Shown: positions 50,297 through 61,008 of the stretch, in pieces
How the letters are laid out: every line of letters starts with the position of its first letter
Numbering within the stretch: position 1 is the stretch's first letter
Made by a program: the position numbers and the translations under genes
The notes under the pieces: model-generated
Seen by the model: the letters and a program-made list of their open reading frames with translations, nothing else
Database searches by the model: none
What the model was told of the DNA's origin: nothing
NCBI RefSeq assembly: GCF_036826855.1
Contig: NZ_CP104578.1
Location: 2,666,001 to 2,730,000 of the forward strand
DNA from: Streptomyces sp. SJL17-4
GTDB taxonomy: Bacteria; Actinomycetota; Actinomycetes; Streptomycetales; Streptomycetaceae
DNA length: 64,000 nt
Direction: 5' to 3'

Positions 50297-51430
50297 ATGA
50301 GCACTGCCCCCCGTCTGACCGCCCTCGATGCCCTGCATCGTTCGCTGGGCGCGACCATGACCGACTTCGCCGGCTGGGACATGCCGCTCCGGTACGGCAG
50401 CGAGCGGGACGAGCACATCGCCGTCCGCACCAAGGCGGGTCTCTTCGACCTCTCCCACATGGGTGAGATCACCGTCACCGGCCCGCAGGCCGTCGAGCTC
50501 CTCGACCACGCCCTGGTCGGCAACATCTCCACGGTGGGCGTCGGCCGCGCCCGCTACACGATGATCTGCCAGGAGGACGGCGGCATCCTCGACGACCTGA
50601 TCGTCTACCGCCTGGGCGAGACGGAGTACATGGTCGTCGCCAACGCCTCCAACGCGCAGATCGTCCTGGACGCGCTGGTGGCGCGCGCTGCGGCTCACGG
50701 GGGGTTCGACGCCGAGGTGCGCGACGACCGTGACGCGTACGCCCTGATCGCGGTCCAGGGCCCGGAGTCCCCCGGCATCCTGAAGTCGCTCACCGACGCC
50801 GACCTGGACGGTCTGAAGTACTACGCCGGTCTGCCCGGCACGGTCGCCGGCGTGCCCGCGCTGATCGCCCGTACCGGCTACACCGGCGAGGACGGCTTCG
50901 AGCTGTTCCTGAAGCCCGAGCACGCCGAGGGTGTCTGGAAGGCGCTGACCGAGGCCGGCGCGCCGGTCGGTCTGATCCCCTGCGGTCTGTCCTGCCGCGA
51001 CACGCTCCGCCTGGAGGCGGGCATGCCGCTGTACGGCCACGAGCTGACCACCGCGCTCACCCCCTTCGACGCCGGTCTCGGCCGGGTCGTGAAGTTCGAG
51101 AAGACGACCAACGACGGTCGCTTCGTCGGCCGTGAGGCGCTCGAGAAGGCCGCCGAGCGCGCCGAGACCGCCCCGCCGCGCAAGCTCGTCGGTCTGGTCG
51201 CCGAGGGCCGCCGGGTGCCGCGCGCCGGCATGCCCGTCGTGGCGAACGGCGAGGTGATCGGCGAGGTGACCTCCGGCGCCCCGTCCCCGACGCTCGGAAA
51301 GCCGATCGCGATGGCCTACGTGGACGCGGCGCACGCCGAGCCCGGCACCCAGGGTGTAGGTGTGGACATCCGCGGCACCCACGAGCCGTACGAGGTCGTG
51401 GCGCTGCCGTTCTACAAGCGCCAGAAGTGA
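50297..51430 (+). CDS. gcvT: Glycine cleavage system aminomethyltransferase (T protein)
   Basis: Transfers the methylene of the lipoyl-bound aminomethyl group to tetrahydrofolate, releasing ammonia. 377 residues from ATG 50297 ([18 protein letters not shown]), with GGGAG upstream; a longer frame from 50195 lies in the riboswitch. Folate-binding landmarks: [41 protein letters not shown] [17 protein letters not shown], and [19 protein letters not shown]. Followed by gcvH 77 bases later. gcvP and lpd are not in this window. Confidence 0.97.
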   Translation: MSTAPRLTALDALHRSLGATMTDFAGWDMPLRYGSERDEHIAVRTKAGLFDLSHMGEITVTGPQAVELLDHALVGNISTVGVGRARYTMICQEDGGILDDLIVYRLGETEYMVVANASNAQIVLDALVARAAAHGGFDAEVRDDRDAYALIAVQGPESPGILKSLTDADLDGLKYYAGLPGTVAGVPALIARTGYTGEDGFELFLKPEHAEGVWKALTEAGAPVGLIPCGLSCRDTLRLEAGMPLYGHELTTALTPFDAGLGRVVKFEKTTNDGRFVGREALEKAAERAETAPPRKLVGLVAEGRRVPRAGMPVVANGEVIGEVTSGAPSPTLGKPIAMAYVDAAHAEPGTQGVGVDIRGTHEPYEVVALPFYKRQK

Positions 51431-51507
51431 CGTACCCGTCTCACTTCGCGTCTCACCCCGCAAGACCCACGTTCATCAGCACTCCCTCGATCCAGGAGAA
51501 TCAGGTC

Positions 51508-51891
51508 ATGAGCAACCCCCAGCAGCTGCGCTACACCAAGGAGCACGAGTGGCTGTCGGCCGCCGAGGACGGCGTCGCGACGGTCGGCATCACGGAGTTC
51601 GCGGCCAACGCGCTCGGTGACGTCGTCTTCGCCCAGCTCCCCGCCGTCGGCGACACCGTCACCGCGGGCGAGACCTGCGGCGAGCTGGAGTCGACGAAGT
51701 CCGTGAGCGACCTGTACTCCCCCGTCACGGGTGAGATCGTCGCCGCGAACCAGGACGTGGTGGACGACCCGTCGCTGGTGAACACGGCTCCGTTCGAGGG
51801 TGGCTGGCTGTTCAAGGTGCGCGTCACGGACGAGCCGGACGATCTGCTCTCCGCCGACGCGTACGCCGAGTTCTCCGCCTCCGGGAACTGA
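51508..51891 (+). CDS. gcvH: Glycine cleavage system H protein
   Basis: Lipoyl-carrier protein that shuttles the aminomethyl group between P, T and L proteins. 127 residues from ATG 51508 (AGGAG upstream). Lipoylation lysine in [16 protein letters not shown] at about residue 64; N-terminus [16 protein letters not shown] and C-terminus [11 protein letters not shown] are standard. Between gcvT and glyA. Confidence 0.97.
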   Translation: MSNPQQLRYTKEHEWLSAAEDGVATVGITEFAANALGDVVFAQLPAVGDTVTAGETCGELESTKSVSDLYSPVTGEIVAANQDVVDDPSLVNTAPFEGGWLFKVRVTDEPDDLLSADAYAEFSASGN

Positions 51892-51923
51892 GACCGGGCC
51901 CGAGACCCCTTAGGGATCGATTC

Positions 51924-53192
51924 ATGTCGCTTCTGAACACTCCCCTCCACGAGCTGGACCCGGACGTCGCCGCCGCCGTCGACGCCGAGCTCCGCCGCCA
52001 GCAGTCCACCCTCGAGATGATCGCCTCGGAGAACTTCGCTCCGGTCGCCGTCATGGAGGCGCAGGGCTCCGTCCTCACCAACAAGTACGCCGAGGGCTAC
52101 CCGGGCCGCCGCTACTACGGCGGCTGCGAGCACGTCGACGTCGCCGAGCAGATCGCGATCGACCGGATCAAGGACCTGTTCGGCGCCGAGTACGCCAACG
52201 TCCAGCCGCACTCCGGCGCCTCCGCGAACCAGGCCGCCCTCTTCGCGATCGCCCAGCCCGGCGACACGATCCTGGGTCTGGACCTGGCGCACGGTGGTCA
52301 CCTGACCCACGGCATGCGCCTGAACTTCTCGGGCAAGCAGTTCAACGTGGTCGCGTACCACGTGGACGAGGCCGGTCTGGTCGACATGGCCGAGGTCGAG
52401 CGCCTCGCCAAGGAGCACCGCCCCAAGGTGATCATCGCGGGCTGGTCCGCCTACCCGCGTCAGCTGGACTTCGCCGAGTTCCGCCGGATCGCCGACGAGG
52501 TCGAGGCCTACCTGTGGGTCGACATGGCCCACTTCGCGGGTCTGGTCGCGGCCGGTCTGCACCCGAACCCGGTCGAGCACGCGGACGTGGTGACCTCCAC
52601 CACGCACAAGACGCTCGGCGGCCCGCGCGGCGGCATCATCCTGGCGAAGAAGGAGTTCGCGAAGAAGCTGAACTCCTCGGTCTTCCCCGGCTTCCAGGGC
52701 GGCCCGCTGGAGCACGTGATCGCGGCCAAGGCCGTCTCCTTCAAGGTCGCGGCCTCGGAGGAGTTCAAGGAGCGCCAGCAGCGCACCCTGGACGGCGCCC
52801 GCATCATCGCCGAGCGCCTGGTCCAGGACGACGTCACCGCCCACGGTGTCTCCGTCCTGTCCGGCGGCACGGACGTCCACCTGCTCCTCGTCGACCTGCG
52901 CGCCAGCGAGCTGGACGGCCAGCAGGCCGAGGACCGTCTCCACGACGTCGGCATCACGGTCAACCGGAACGCCGTTCCGAACGACCCGCGCCCGCCGATG
53001 GTCACCTCGGGTCTGCGCATCGGTACGCCGGCGCTCGCGACCCGCGGTTTCCAGGCCGAGGACTTCACCGAGGTCGGCGACATCATCGCGGAGACCCTGA
53101 AGCCCGGCTTCGACGCCGACAAGGCCGCCTCGCTGAAGGCCCGGGTGACGGCGCTCGCCGACAAGCACCCGCTGTACCCCGGCCTGAAGTAA
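51924..53192 (+). CDS. glyA: Serine hydroxymethyltransferase
   Basis: PLP enzyme interconverting serine and glycine with tetrahydrofolate. 422 residues. N-terminal [24 protein letters not shown] lysine in [14 protein letters not shown] (about residue 231), phosphate-binding region [13 protein letters not shown]. It sits in the gcv operon so that glycine carbon can be passed to serine and folate. A strong hairpin follows at 53246-53283. Confidence 0.98.
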   Translation: MSLLNTPLHELDPDVAAAVDAELRRQQSTLEMIASENFAPVAVMEAQGSVLTNKYAEGYPGRRYYGGCEHVDVAEQIAIDRIKDLFGAEYANVQPHSGASANQAALFAIAQPGDTILGLDLAHGGHLTHGMRLNFSGKQFNVVAYHVDEAGLVDMAEVERLAKEHRPKVIIAGWSAYPRQLDFAEFRRIADEVEAYLWVDMAHFAGLVAAGLHPNPVEHADVVTSTTHKTLGGPRGGIILAKKEFAKKLNSSVFPGFQGGPLEHVIAAKAVSFKVAASEEFKERQQRTLDGARIIAERLVQDDVTAHGVSVLSGGTDVHLLLVDLRASELDGQQAEDRLHDVGITVNRNAVPNDPRPPMVTSGLRIGTPALATRGFQAEDFTEVGDIIAETLKPGFDADKAASLKARVTALADKHPLYPGLK

Positions 53193-53245
53193 TTTCGTAC
53201 CCTTTTATTCCGGGACCCGTCCAGGGTTGTTCGTCCGGAACCTTC

Positions 53246-53283
53246 GGGGCACCGCGCACACTGGACAGTGAGCGCGGTGCCCC
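53246..53283 (+). terminator. Terminator after glyA
   Basis: Perfect 12-bp stem (53246-53257 with 53272-53283) with an inner CACT/AGTG stem, about 55 bases after the glyA stop. It separates the gcv-glyA unit from sdaA, which may then have its own promoter. Confidence 0.8.
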
Positions 53284-53381
53284 ACCCCATGTCCTCGCGC
53301 TGTCCCGTACGTCCTTCTTCTCCGCGCTTTTCTGCTCCACCCCGGCAGACAACGGCGTCTAGCCCCCACAAGGAGTCCTCC

Positions 53382-54750
<1,369 letters not shown>

Positions 54751-54752
<2 letters not shown>

Positions 54753-54834
54753 ATCGATTGTTCGCTTGATTCGGTTGCTCGGTCGATTCGGTTGCTCGGT
54801 CGATTCGGTTGTCAGCTGAATCGGTTGTTCACCT
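54751..54834. repeat. 17-bp tandem repeat array at the 3' end of sdaA
   Basis: Five units of 16-17 bases begin in the sdaA stop codon. Two adjacent units, 54768-54784 and 54785-54801, are identical (GATTCGGTTGCTCGGTC); the others are close variants (GAATCGATTGTTCGCTT; GATTCGGTTGTCAGCT; GAATCGGTTGTTCACCT). It is AT-rich for this genome. No gene is present. Confidence 0.8.
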
Positions 54835-54840
54835 GGCGGT

Positions 54841-54872
54841 CCCCGGGCCGGGCGGCCGCCGCCCGGGCCGGG
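54841..54872. terminator. Probable bidirectional terminator between sdaA and the monooxygenase
   Basis: Imperfect GC-rich inverted repeat centred near 54857, between the two convergent genes. Confidence 0.5.
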
Positions 54873-54935
54873 GGCCGAGTCAGTAGCGCACCCGGAGGAC
54901 GATCACGTCCGGGCGGGTGTCGGAGCCGGCGGTCG

Positions 54936-56324
54936 TCACGCCGGGGTCGGTACCACGCTCCTGCCCGTCTCGTGGGCGTACAGCATCGCCCGGTCGCGGA
55001 GGGCCGCGTGGACGGCCATGCGGGCGTCGCGGCGGCGCTGGGCCGGGCCGTCGGGCAGGTGCAGGATGCCCGCGTTGCCGCGTGAGCCGCGCTGGATCTC
55101 CGCCGTGCGGGGGATCCGCAGCGACTGGTAGCGGTCGAGCCGGGCCGCGGTCGTCGCCGGCGCCGGGTCCGCCAGGCAGGCCGCCAGGTCCATCGCGTCC
55201 TCGACCGCCTGGTTCGCGCCCTGTGCCATGAACGGCAGCATCGGGTGGGCCGCGTCGCCGAGCAGGGTCAGCCGGCGCGAGGACCAGACGTCCAGCGGCG
55301 GGCGGTCGTGCAGCGCCCACTGGAGGGTCGTCTCCACGGCGCCCACGACGTCCGCGACCAGACCGGTCCAGCCGCCGAACACCCGGCGCAGCTCCTCCGG
55401 GTCGCCCGGGACCGACCAGGACTCGCCCGGGGACTGCGTCATCGGCACCGTCGCCGCGAAGCTCAGGTACTCCCCCGCCGCGACCGGGTAGCACACGAAG
55501 TGCCCGCCCGGACCGAGCCAGAGGCGCACCAGAGGCGCGCGGGCCGCGTCCGGGAGCCGGTCCACGGGCACCAGGCCACGGTAGATGCCGAGCTCCGAGA
55601 ACTCGGGCTCGTCGCGCCGGAAGGCCTCGCGGACCGTGGAGTGGATGCCGTCGGCGCCGACCACCAGCTCCGCCCCGCGGACCGTTCCGTCCTCGAAGGT
55701 CAGCCGGACGCCGTCACCCGACGCGTCCGTCTCCCGCGCCTCGCTCAGGCGCTCGCCCAGCTTCAGGCTGCCGTCGTCGACGCGCGTGAGGAGCGCGTCG
55801 TGGAGATGCGCCCGGTGCACCGTGTAGTACGGGGCTCCGAACATCCGCTCGCACTCCGCGCCGAGGGGCGTCCGGGCGATCGGCCGCCCGCTCCACCCCC
55901 GTACCTCCATGGCCTCGATCGCCACCGCCCGCTCGCGCAGGGCCGGGCCGAGGCCGAGCCGCAGCAGCGGCCTGACCGCGTTGGGCGAGAGCTGGACTCC
56001 CGCCCCCACCTCCGCGAGCCGCCGCGTCTGTTCGTACACCATGTACGGAATGCCCATGGAGGACAGCGCACCGGCCAGCGTCAGTCCGCCGATGCCGGCG
56101 CCGACCACCGAGACGTGCGGCCGCTCCTCCGCTCCCCACTCGTCCAGATCCCCGAACCGCACCTTTGAGACCGCCTTCCGCGTCGCTGCTGTGTCGGCAC
56201 CTTCGGCGTCGCAGGACGCGGTCTCCCGCAGCCCGGCCGTCCGCCGCACCCCGAGCATGGGCGGGTCCACCGGCCCCCGGCAACGCGGGTCACGCCCCCC
56301 TCTGACAACTGTCGCGGCTTCCAT
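54936..56324 (-). CDS. FAD-dependent monooxygenase
   Basis: Class A flavin hydroxylase, about 462 residues if it starts at ATG 56324; starts at 56336 (GTG) and 56258 (ATG) are also possible, and the first 80 residues have no family similarity. FAD-binding GxGxxG: VVGAGIGGLTLAGALSSMG; DG motif: ELVVGADGIHSTVREAF; GD motif: LTLLGDAAHPMLPFMAQGANQAVEDA. Substrate is likely aromatic. It is the divergent neighbour of the ABC exporter and is possibly a tailoring enzyme of the nearby RiPP cluster, but it could be independent. Confidence 0.88.
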   Translation of the reverse strand: MEAATVVRGGRDPRCRGPVDPPMLGVRRTAGLRETASCDAEGADTAATRKAVSKVRFGDLDEWGAEERPHVSVVGAGIGGLTLAGALSSMGIPYMVYEQTRRLAEVGAGVQLSPNAVRPLLRLGLGPALRERAVAIEAMEVRGWSGRPIARTPLGAECERMFGAPYYTVHRAHLHDALLTRVDDGSLKLGERLSEARETDASGDGVRLTFEDGTVRGAELVVGADGIHSTVREAFRRDEPEFSELGIYRGLVPVDRLPDAARAPLVRLWLGPGGHFVCYPVAAGEYLSFAATVPMTQSPGESWSVPGDPEELRRVFGGWTGLVADVVGAVETTLQWALHDRPPLDVWSSRRLTLLGDAAHPMLPFMAQGANQAVEDAMDLAACLADPAPATTAARLDRYQSLRIPRTAEIQRGSRGNAGILHLPDGPAQRRRDARMAVHAALRDRAMLYAHETGRSVVPTPA

Positions 56325-56450
56325 GACGTCCGTCACCGCCGCCCCCGCGCGCCCGGCCCGGCCCGTCGGCCCGGACCTAACGTCGAGGCTGCGCCCGGGA
56401 GTTCGTCTGCGGGCGACGACCCCACGACACCCCCTACCGGGAGGCACACA

Positions 56451-56477
56451 GTGACACGAGCCGAGGGACCGCGGTGA
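56451..56477 (+). CDS. Possible 8-residue upstream reading frame
   Basis: GTG 56451 after GGGAGG, eight codons (VTRAEGPR), with a stop TGA that overlaps the GTG start of the exporter ATPase (GTGA). The strong ribosome site belongs to this small frame rather than to the ATPase, suggesting translational coupling. It may instead mean the real ATPase start is elsewhere. Confidence 0.4.
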   Translation: MTRAEGPR

Positions 56478-57463
56478 CCGCCGCGGTGGCCGTGGAAGGC
56501 CTGCAGAAGCGGTACGGCGACCACGAGGCCGTGCGCGGCGTCGACTTCAGCGTCGCCGAGGGCGAGATCTTCGCCCTGCTCGGGCCGAACGGCGCGGGCA
56601 AGACCACCACCCTGGAGATCCTGGAGGGCTTCCGGGAGCGCGACGGCGGGCGGGTCGAGGTCCTCGGCCGCGACCCCGGCGTCAAGGCGGACGGCCACTG
56701 GCTGCGCGGCCAGGTCGGCCTCGTCCTCCAGGACATCGCCGTGGAGCCCTATCTGTCGGTACGGGAGACCGTGGCCCGCAACGCCGGCTACTACCCGGAC
56801 CCGCGGAACGTCGACGAACTGCTCGACCTCGTCGGCCTGGACGAGAAGAAGGGCGCCAAGGTCAAGGACCTGTCCGGCGGCCAGAAGCGCCGGCTCGACC
56901 TGGCGCTCGGCGTCGTCGGCCGCCCGAAGCTGCTGTTCCTGGACGAGCCCACCACGGGCTTCGACCCGAACGCCCGCCGCGGCGCCTGGGACGTCGTGCG
57001 CAATCTGCGCGACGACGGCACCACCATCGTCCTCACCACCCACTACATGGACGAGGCGCAGGCGCTGGCCGACTCGGTCGTGGTCATCGCCGAGGGCCGG
57101 ATCGTCGCCTCGGGCACCCCGGACACCCTCGGCGGCCGCGACACCGCCCGGACCCGGATCCGCTTCGCGCTGCCGACGGGCGCCGCGCTCACCGACGTAC
57201 CCCTGCCGGTGAGCGATGTGGAGGACGGCCTGGTGACGGCCGAGACGACCGAGCCGACGGCTGCCCTGCACCGGCTGACCGGCTGGGCGCTCGACCGGGG
57301 CACGCCGCTCGACCGGCTGACCGTCGAGCAGCCCACCCTCGAGGACGTCTACCTGAGCCTGACCAAGGAGTACGTACAGCAGGAAGCCTCCTCGCCGTCG
57401 TCCGCGCGGGAGCGCAAGGCGCCCGCGGGACGAGGCCGCCGACCCGGACGGAGCCGTTCATGA
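56474..57463 (+). CDS. ABC exporter ATP-binding protein (DrrA type)
   Basis: 329 residues from GTG 56474. Walker A LLGPNGAGKTTTLEILEG (about residues 35-52), Q-loop VLQDIAVEPYLSV, signature DLSGGQKRRLDLAL, Walker B LLFLDEPTTGFD, switch TTHYMDEAQ, then a C-terminal DrrA-like domain and a basic tail. It forms a two-gene exporter with the next gene (ATGA overlap). Exporters of this kind give self-resistance and secretion in peptide and polyketide clusters; here it stands next to a RiPP operon. Confidence 0.92.
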   Translation: MTAAVAVEGLQKRYGDHEAVRGVDFSVAEGEIFALLGPNGAGKTTTLEILEGFRERDGGRVEVLGRDPGVKADGHWLRGQVGLVLQDIAVEPYLSVRETVARNAGYYPDPRNVDELLDLVGLDEKKGAKVKDLSGGQKRRLDLALGVVGRPKLLFLDEPTTGFDPNARRGAWDVVRNLRDDGTTIVLTTHYMDEAQALADSVVVIAEGRIVASGTPDTLGGRDTARTRIRFALPTGAALTDVPLPVSDVEDGLVTAETTEPTAALHRLTGWALDRGTPLDRLTVEQPTLEDVYLSLTKEYVQQEASSPSSARERKAPAGRGRRPGRSRS

Positions 57464-58293
57464 CCACCCTGATCCCCCCGACCACCGAGACGACCGCCCC
57501 GGCGGCCTCGGCGACCCGCGCGGACGCGCCGCGCGCGCGGAACCCGCTCGCCCTGCTCGGCCATCAGATCCGTTACGAGCAGCTGTCGTTCTGGCGCAAC
57601 CCGCAGTCGATGGTCTTCACCTTCGTCCTGCCGATCGTCATCATCGGCATCTTCGGCGCCGTGTTCAGCGGCAGCGAGGGCCAGGACTTCTTCTTCGGTC
57701 TGACCGGGATGCAGTACTACACGCCGGTGATCGCCGCCGTGTCCGTACTCGGCGCCTGCTACGGCCAGTTGGCGATCGTGCTCGCCATGCGCCGTCAGAC
57801 CGGCGTCCTCAAGCGGCTGCACGCCACGCCGCTGCCCGCCTGGGTCTACTTCGCCGGCCTGCTCGTGCACTGCGTCGTCGTCAGCATCGTCGACGTCGCG
57901 CTCGTCTTCGGCATCGGCGCGCTCTACGGCGTCGACCTGCCCACCCACTGGGGCGCGGTCCTGCTGACCCTCGTCCTCGGCGCGGCCAGCTTCTGCGCGC
58001 TCGGTGTCGGCGTGGCCTCGCTGATCAAGAACTCGGAGGCGGCCCCGGCCGTCGTGCAGTTCATCCAGTTCCCGCTGGTCTTCATCTCGGGCAGCTACTT
58101 CCCGATCCACGCGGAGCTCCTCAACACCATCGCGGGCCTGCTGCCCGTGAAGCCGTTCAACGACGCCATGCTCGCGCTCTTCACCCAGGACGCCGGCTTC
58201 CAGTGGCGTGACCTTGCGGTCCTCGCCGCCTGGGGTGTCATCGGCGCCCTGATCGCCGTCCGCAGCTTCCGCTGGGACCCGCGCCCCGAGTAG
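57460..58293 (+). CDS. ABC exporter permease (DrrB/ABC-2 type)
   Basis: 277 residues, six helices of the ABC-2 family, starting with ATG at 57460 in a 4-base overlap with the ATPase stop. It begins with an Ala/Thr/Pro-rich leader, then NPLALLGHQIRYEQLSFWRNPQSMVFTFVLP; the C-terminal FISGSYFPIHAELLNTIAGLLPVKPFND is typical. It works with the preceding ATPase. The operon ends in the hairpin at 58314-58345, shared with the convergent RiPP genes. Confidence 0.93.
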   Translation: MTTLIPPTTETTAPAASATRADAPRARNPLALLGHQIRYEQLSFWRNPQSMVFTFVLPIVIIGIFGAVFSGSEGQDFFFGLTGMQYYTPVIAAVSVLGACYGQLAIVLAMRRQTGVLKRLHATPLPAWVYFAGLLVHCVVVSIVDVALVFGIGALYGVDLPTHWGAVLLTLVLGAASFCALGVGVASLIKNSEAAPAVVQFIQFPLVFISGSYFPIHAELLNTIAGLLPVKPFNDAMLALFTQDAGFQWRDLAVLAAWGVIGALIAVRSFRWDPRPE

Positions 58294-58313
58294 CAGCCGG
58301 GCACGCACCACGA

Positions 58314-58345
58314 AAAGGCCCGACCGGGAAACCGGCCGGGCCTTT
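58314..58345. terminator. Bidirectional terminator between the exporter and the RiPP operon
   Basis: 14-bp stem with one mismatch (58314-58327 with 58332-58345), flanked by AAAA and TTTC on the two sides, so it can serve both convergent operons. Confidence 0.85.
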
Positions 58346-58377
58346 CGTGATCCCCGTGGGGGGCTGGGGTCCTGGGG

Positions 58378-59370
58378 TCAGGCGTTCTGCGGTACGGGGG
58401 TGTTCTCCGGTACGGGGGTGTTCTCCGGTACGGGGAAGGCGTGGGTCAGGACCGCGTACGTGCGCAGCTCCTCCAGGAGGCTCAGGCCGAGCCGGTTGTG
58501 GAGCATGTGCGCGTGCGAGAAGAGGACCATGCCGGGGTGGGTCGGCGACTGCTCCCGGATCTCGTCCGCGTGCGCGGCGAGCCGGGCGTGCCAGCCGGCG
58601 AACGGGCCGTGGGCCTCCGGGTCCAGCGCGATCTCCCCCTCGACCCGGGTGATCGTGTCGAGGAGTGCGGCCGGGTGGCCCGCCTCTGCGGCCCAGGCGC
58701 GCCAGGCGCCGAGGCCGTGGGCGTAGTAGTACGCGCGCTCCGCCGGATCCCCGAGGGCGGCGGCGACGGCGACGGTGCCGCGCAGGGCGAGCATGGCCCG
58801 CTGCCGCTCGCTGCTCACCTTGGGCAGGGCGGCGAGGACGAGGGTGCTGGAGAACTCGAAGAGGGACTCGGCGGCGGGCATGAGGGCCCGGCCGCCGTAG
58901 CGGTCGAACTCCGGGTCGTAGGCGGCCGGGTGGACACCGGGGGGCAGCAGGGCCTTCACGGAGGTGTTCTCGCCGGTCTCGCCCGCGGCGGCGAGCCGCT
59001 CGGCGCCGCTGCGGTACGCGGCGGGGTCGAGCGGCTCCTCGCCCGGGGCGGGCGCGCCTGCGACGGCCAGCCGCTCGGCGAGGGCGGCCTCCACGCGCGC
59101 GCGTGCGGCGGGGTCGAGGTCGCCCACGCGGAGCCGGAGGTGCGGGCCGGACTGCCAGTAGCGGATGAAGAACCACGGGGTGCCGGGGGCGAGTTCGCGG
59201 ATCGTGGGGCCGATGACATCGGTGACGGCCCGGTCGTGTGCCGACCGGGCCGTCGTACCGAGATGGAGGTGCCAGGCGGTCCATGCGGTCCGCTGCGGCG
59301 CGGATGGCGGCGTCGGGGTCCGGGGCGGGGTCGCCGTCGGGTTCGGGGTCGGGGTCGGCGTCGGGGTCAC
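58378..59370 (-). CDS. Thiopeptide-type LanB C-terminal domain protein (stand-alone)
   Basis: 330 residues from GTG 59370 (AAGGAGC seven bases upstream). After a Thr/Pro tract (residues 1-25) the domain TAWHLHLGTTARSAHDRAVTDVIGPTIREL...WFFIRYWQSGPHLRLRVGD, and later YDPEFDRYGG and ERAYYYAHGLGAWRAWAAEAG, match the thiopeptide-type bacteriocin (thiopep_ocin, lantibiotic-dehydratase C-terminal) family. In lanthipeptide and thiopeptide systems this domain performs glutamate elimination or [4+2] pyridine formation. No partner carrying the N-terminal glutamylation domain is visible. The C-terminal tail has an 18-base tandem repeat encoding VPENTP. It is 12 bases after the SagB-like gene. Confidence 0.87.
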   Translation of the reverse strand: MTPTPTPTPNPTATPPRTPTPPSAPQRTAWTAWHLHLGTTARSAHDRAVTDVIGPTIRELAPGTPWFFIRYWQSGPHLRLRVGDLDPAARARVEAALAERLAVAGAPAPGEEPLDPAAYRSGAERLAAAGETGENTSVKALLPPGVHPAAYDPEFDRYGGRALMPAAESLFEFSSTLVLAALPKVSSERQRAMLALRGTVAVAAALGDPAERAYYYAHGLGAWRAWAAEAGHPAALLDTITRVEGEIALDPEAHGPFAGWHARLAAHADEIREQSPTHPGMVLFSHAHMLHNRLGLSLLEELRTYAVLTHAFPVPENTPVPENTPVPQNA

Positions 59371-59382
59371 GGGGACGCTCCT

Positions 59383-61008
59383 TCAGAGTCTGAGGTCGAG
59401 CAGCGCGCCGCCGGTGTCCTGCGGTACTCCCACGACCACGGACAGGACGATCATCTCGTCGGGGTCCAGGCCGAGGACGCGCTGGGTGGGAATCTCCTTG
59501 AAGGCCCGCACGGGGCGGGCGAAGAGGCCGGAGGCGGCGGCGGACAGGCAGAGCCCGTGCGCGGCCCAGCCGGCGGCGTGCTGGACGGCGCCCCAGCCGG
59601 CGGCCCCGAGGCGCTCGAAGAGCTCCCGGGTCCGTACGGACAGGAACACCGTGAAGGGCGCGTCGCGGATGCCGCAGCCGTTGACGGGCGAGACGCCGTA
59701 GCCGTACTGCTCCTCGAGACGCTCGGGCGCGGTCGCGTCGGCTCGCCGCAGGTGCGCGGCTCCGTCCCGGAGCCGGTGGACGCCATCGGTGCGTCCTTCG
59801 ACGCCCTGGACGACGGCGGTCGCGTTCAACGCCTCGAAGGCGGTGGCGAGTTCGGGACCGGGCGGTGGCACGGAGAGCCAGCGGGCCGCGCTGTCGAGCG
59901 CCTCGGCGGGCACGTTCCGGCGCCGGCCGCTCATGCCGTGCAGGGCGCGCGGCATGCGTCCGGAGTGGCGCCGCCACAGCAGCTCCGCCCAGTCCGGCAC
60001 GGTCGCCGAGGGGCCGAGGCCCGCCGGGACGGCGGTGGTGAGCGGGGCGGGGGCGCCGTCGTACGTCTGCTGCCGGTTGACACGGATCAGCTCGGCGAGG
60101 GCGGGGTCGGTGCGGGTGAGATGGGCCGGTGTCCCGGGCGCCGGGTCCGCCTCGCGGGCCGGCACTCCCCCGCCGTCCAGCTCCACGACGAACGGCAGGG
60201 ACCACGCCCAGGCGTCGTCCAGGCCGAGGGCCGGCAGCAGGGCGTGGGCGTCCGGGCCGGGAAGGCGGAGCCGCGCGGGTACGTCGAACAGTTCCAGGCC
60301 CAGACTCAACGCCCGGAGCACGAAGCCGAGTTCGATCGCGATGAGCGAGCCGCGGAACCACTGGTAGGCGGGCGGCACGGTCGTGTAGCGGCCGGTGAGC
60401 AGGACGTTCCTGGCGGGGCCCGCCGGGGCGCCGGTGAGGGCGTGCCGGTCCGGTTCCAGGAGGCGCCACGGCATGCCCGCGCCCCCGTCCACGAACGCGT
60501 GGACGGGGAAGAGGCAGCGGGGCGAGGCGTACGGCCGGTGGTCGTTGTAGGGGTTCTCGGGCTCTCTGCGCTGGGGGCCGAAGGCGGTGACGAGGGCGCG
60601 GCCGAGCCGGTCGTCGACCGGTTCGGCCGCGACCGGTTCGGCCGCGCTCGGGGTCCCGCCGCCCCGGGCCGCTGTCCGAGCCGCGCCCCGGTCTGGCGCG
60701 CCACCCGGTGGCAGCGCCGGGTACTGCAGGGCCGCGAGCCGGTCGTGGGTGCCGAGCGGCAGGGCCTGGCGCGGGCCGCCCCCGCGCGGCGGCGGGGGCG
60801 GCACGTGCGTGTCGGGCGGCGGTTGCGGCACCCAGGTCCACGGGGGCGCCTCCGGCGCGTCGTCCCCGGCCCCGTACGCGTACCAGAGGGGCTCGCGGGC
60901 GATGCTGTTGTCGCCGTCGGGGCCCGGCAGGTCGACGGGTCCGCGCCGGGTCCACGCCCCGGCGCCGGCCGCCGCCTCCGTCGCGCGCGGGGCCGTCGGG
61001 GCCGTCAC
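59383..61008 (-). CDS. SagB-type azoline dehydrogenase (two nitroreductase-like halves)
   Basis: FMN-dependent oxidase that converts azolines to azoles in TOMM/LAP/thiopeptide pathways. 541 residues from GTG 61008, sharing GTGA with the YcaO stop; the longer open frame upstream is a shadow. The C-terminal half (about 325-541) is a SagB/nitroreductase domain (LWRRHSGRMPRALHG near the start, DAPFTVFLSVRTREL, GAAGWGAVQHAAGWAAHGLCLSA, DPDEMIVLSVVVGVP). The N-terminal half is longer than in single-domain SagB and has a nitroreductase-like AIELGFVLRALSLGLELFD stretch, so a duplicated, degenerate half is likely. A Pro-rich linker lies near residues 60-80. Confidence 0.87.
   Translation of the reverse strand: MTAPTAPRATEAAAGAGAWTRRGPVDLPGPDGDNSIAREPLWYAYGAGDDAPEAPPWTWVPQPPPDTHVPPPPPRGGGPRQALPLGTHDRLAALQYPALPPGGAPDRGAARTAARGGGTPSAAEPVAAEPVDDRLGRALVTAFGPQRREPENPYNDHRPYASPRCLFPVHAFVDGGAGMPWRLLEPDRHALTGAPAGPARNVLLTGRYTTVPPAYQWFRGSLIAIELGFVLRALSLGLELFDVPARLRLPGPDAHALLPALGLDDAWAWSLPFVVELDGGGVPAREADPAPGTPAHLTRTDPALAELIRVNRQQTYDGAPAPLTTAVPAGLGPSATVPDWAELLWRRHSGRMPRALHGMSGRRRNVPAEALDSAARWLSVPPPGPELATAFEALNATAVVQGVEGRTDGVHRLRDGAAHLRRADATAPERLEEQYGYGVSPVNGCGIRDAPFTVFLSVRTRELFERLGAAGWGAVQHAAGWAAHGLCLSAAASGLFARPVRAFKEIPTQRVLGLDPDEMIVLSVVVGVPQDTGGALLDLRL

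Noticed and set aside
50213..51463. 416-residue minus-strand frame opposite gcvT
   Set aside because: Antisense shadow of a clear gcvT with riboswitch and ribosome site.
54880..55494. 204-residue minus-strand frame at the end of the monooxygenase
   Set aside because: Out-of-frame shadow of the monooxygenase with Gly/Arg-rich content.
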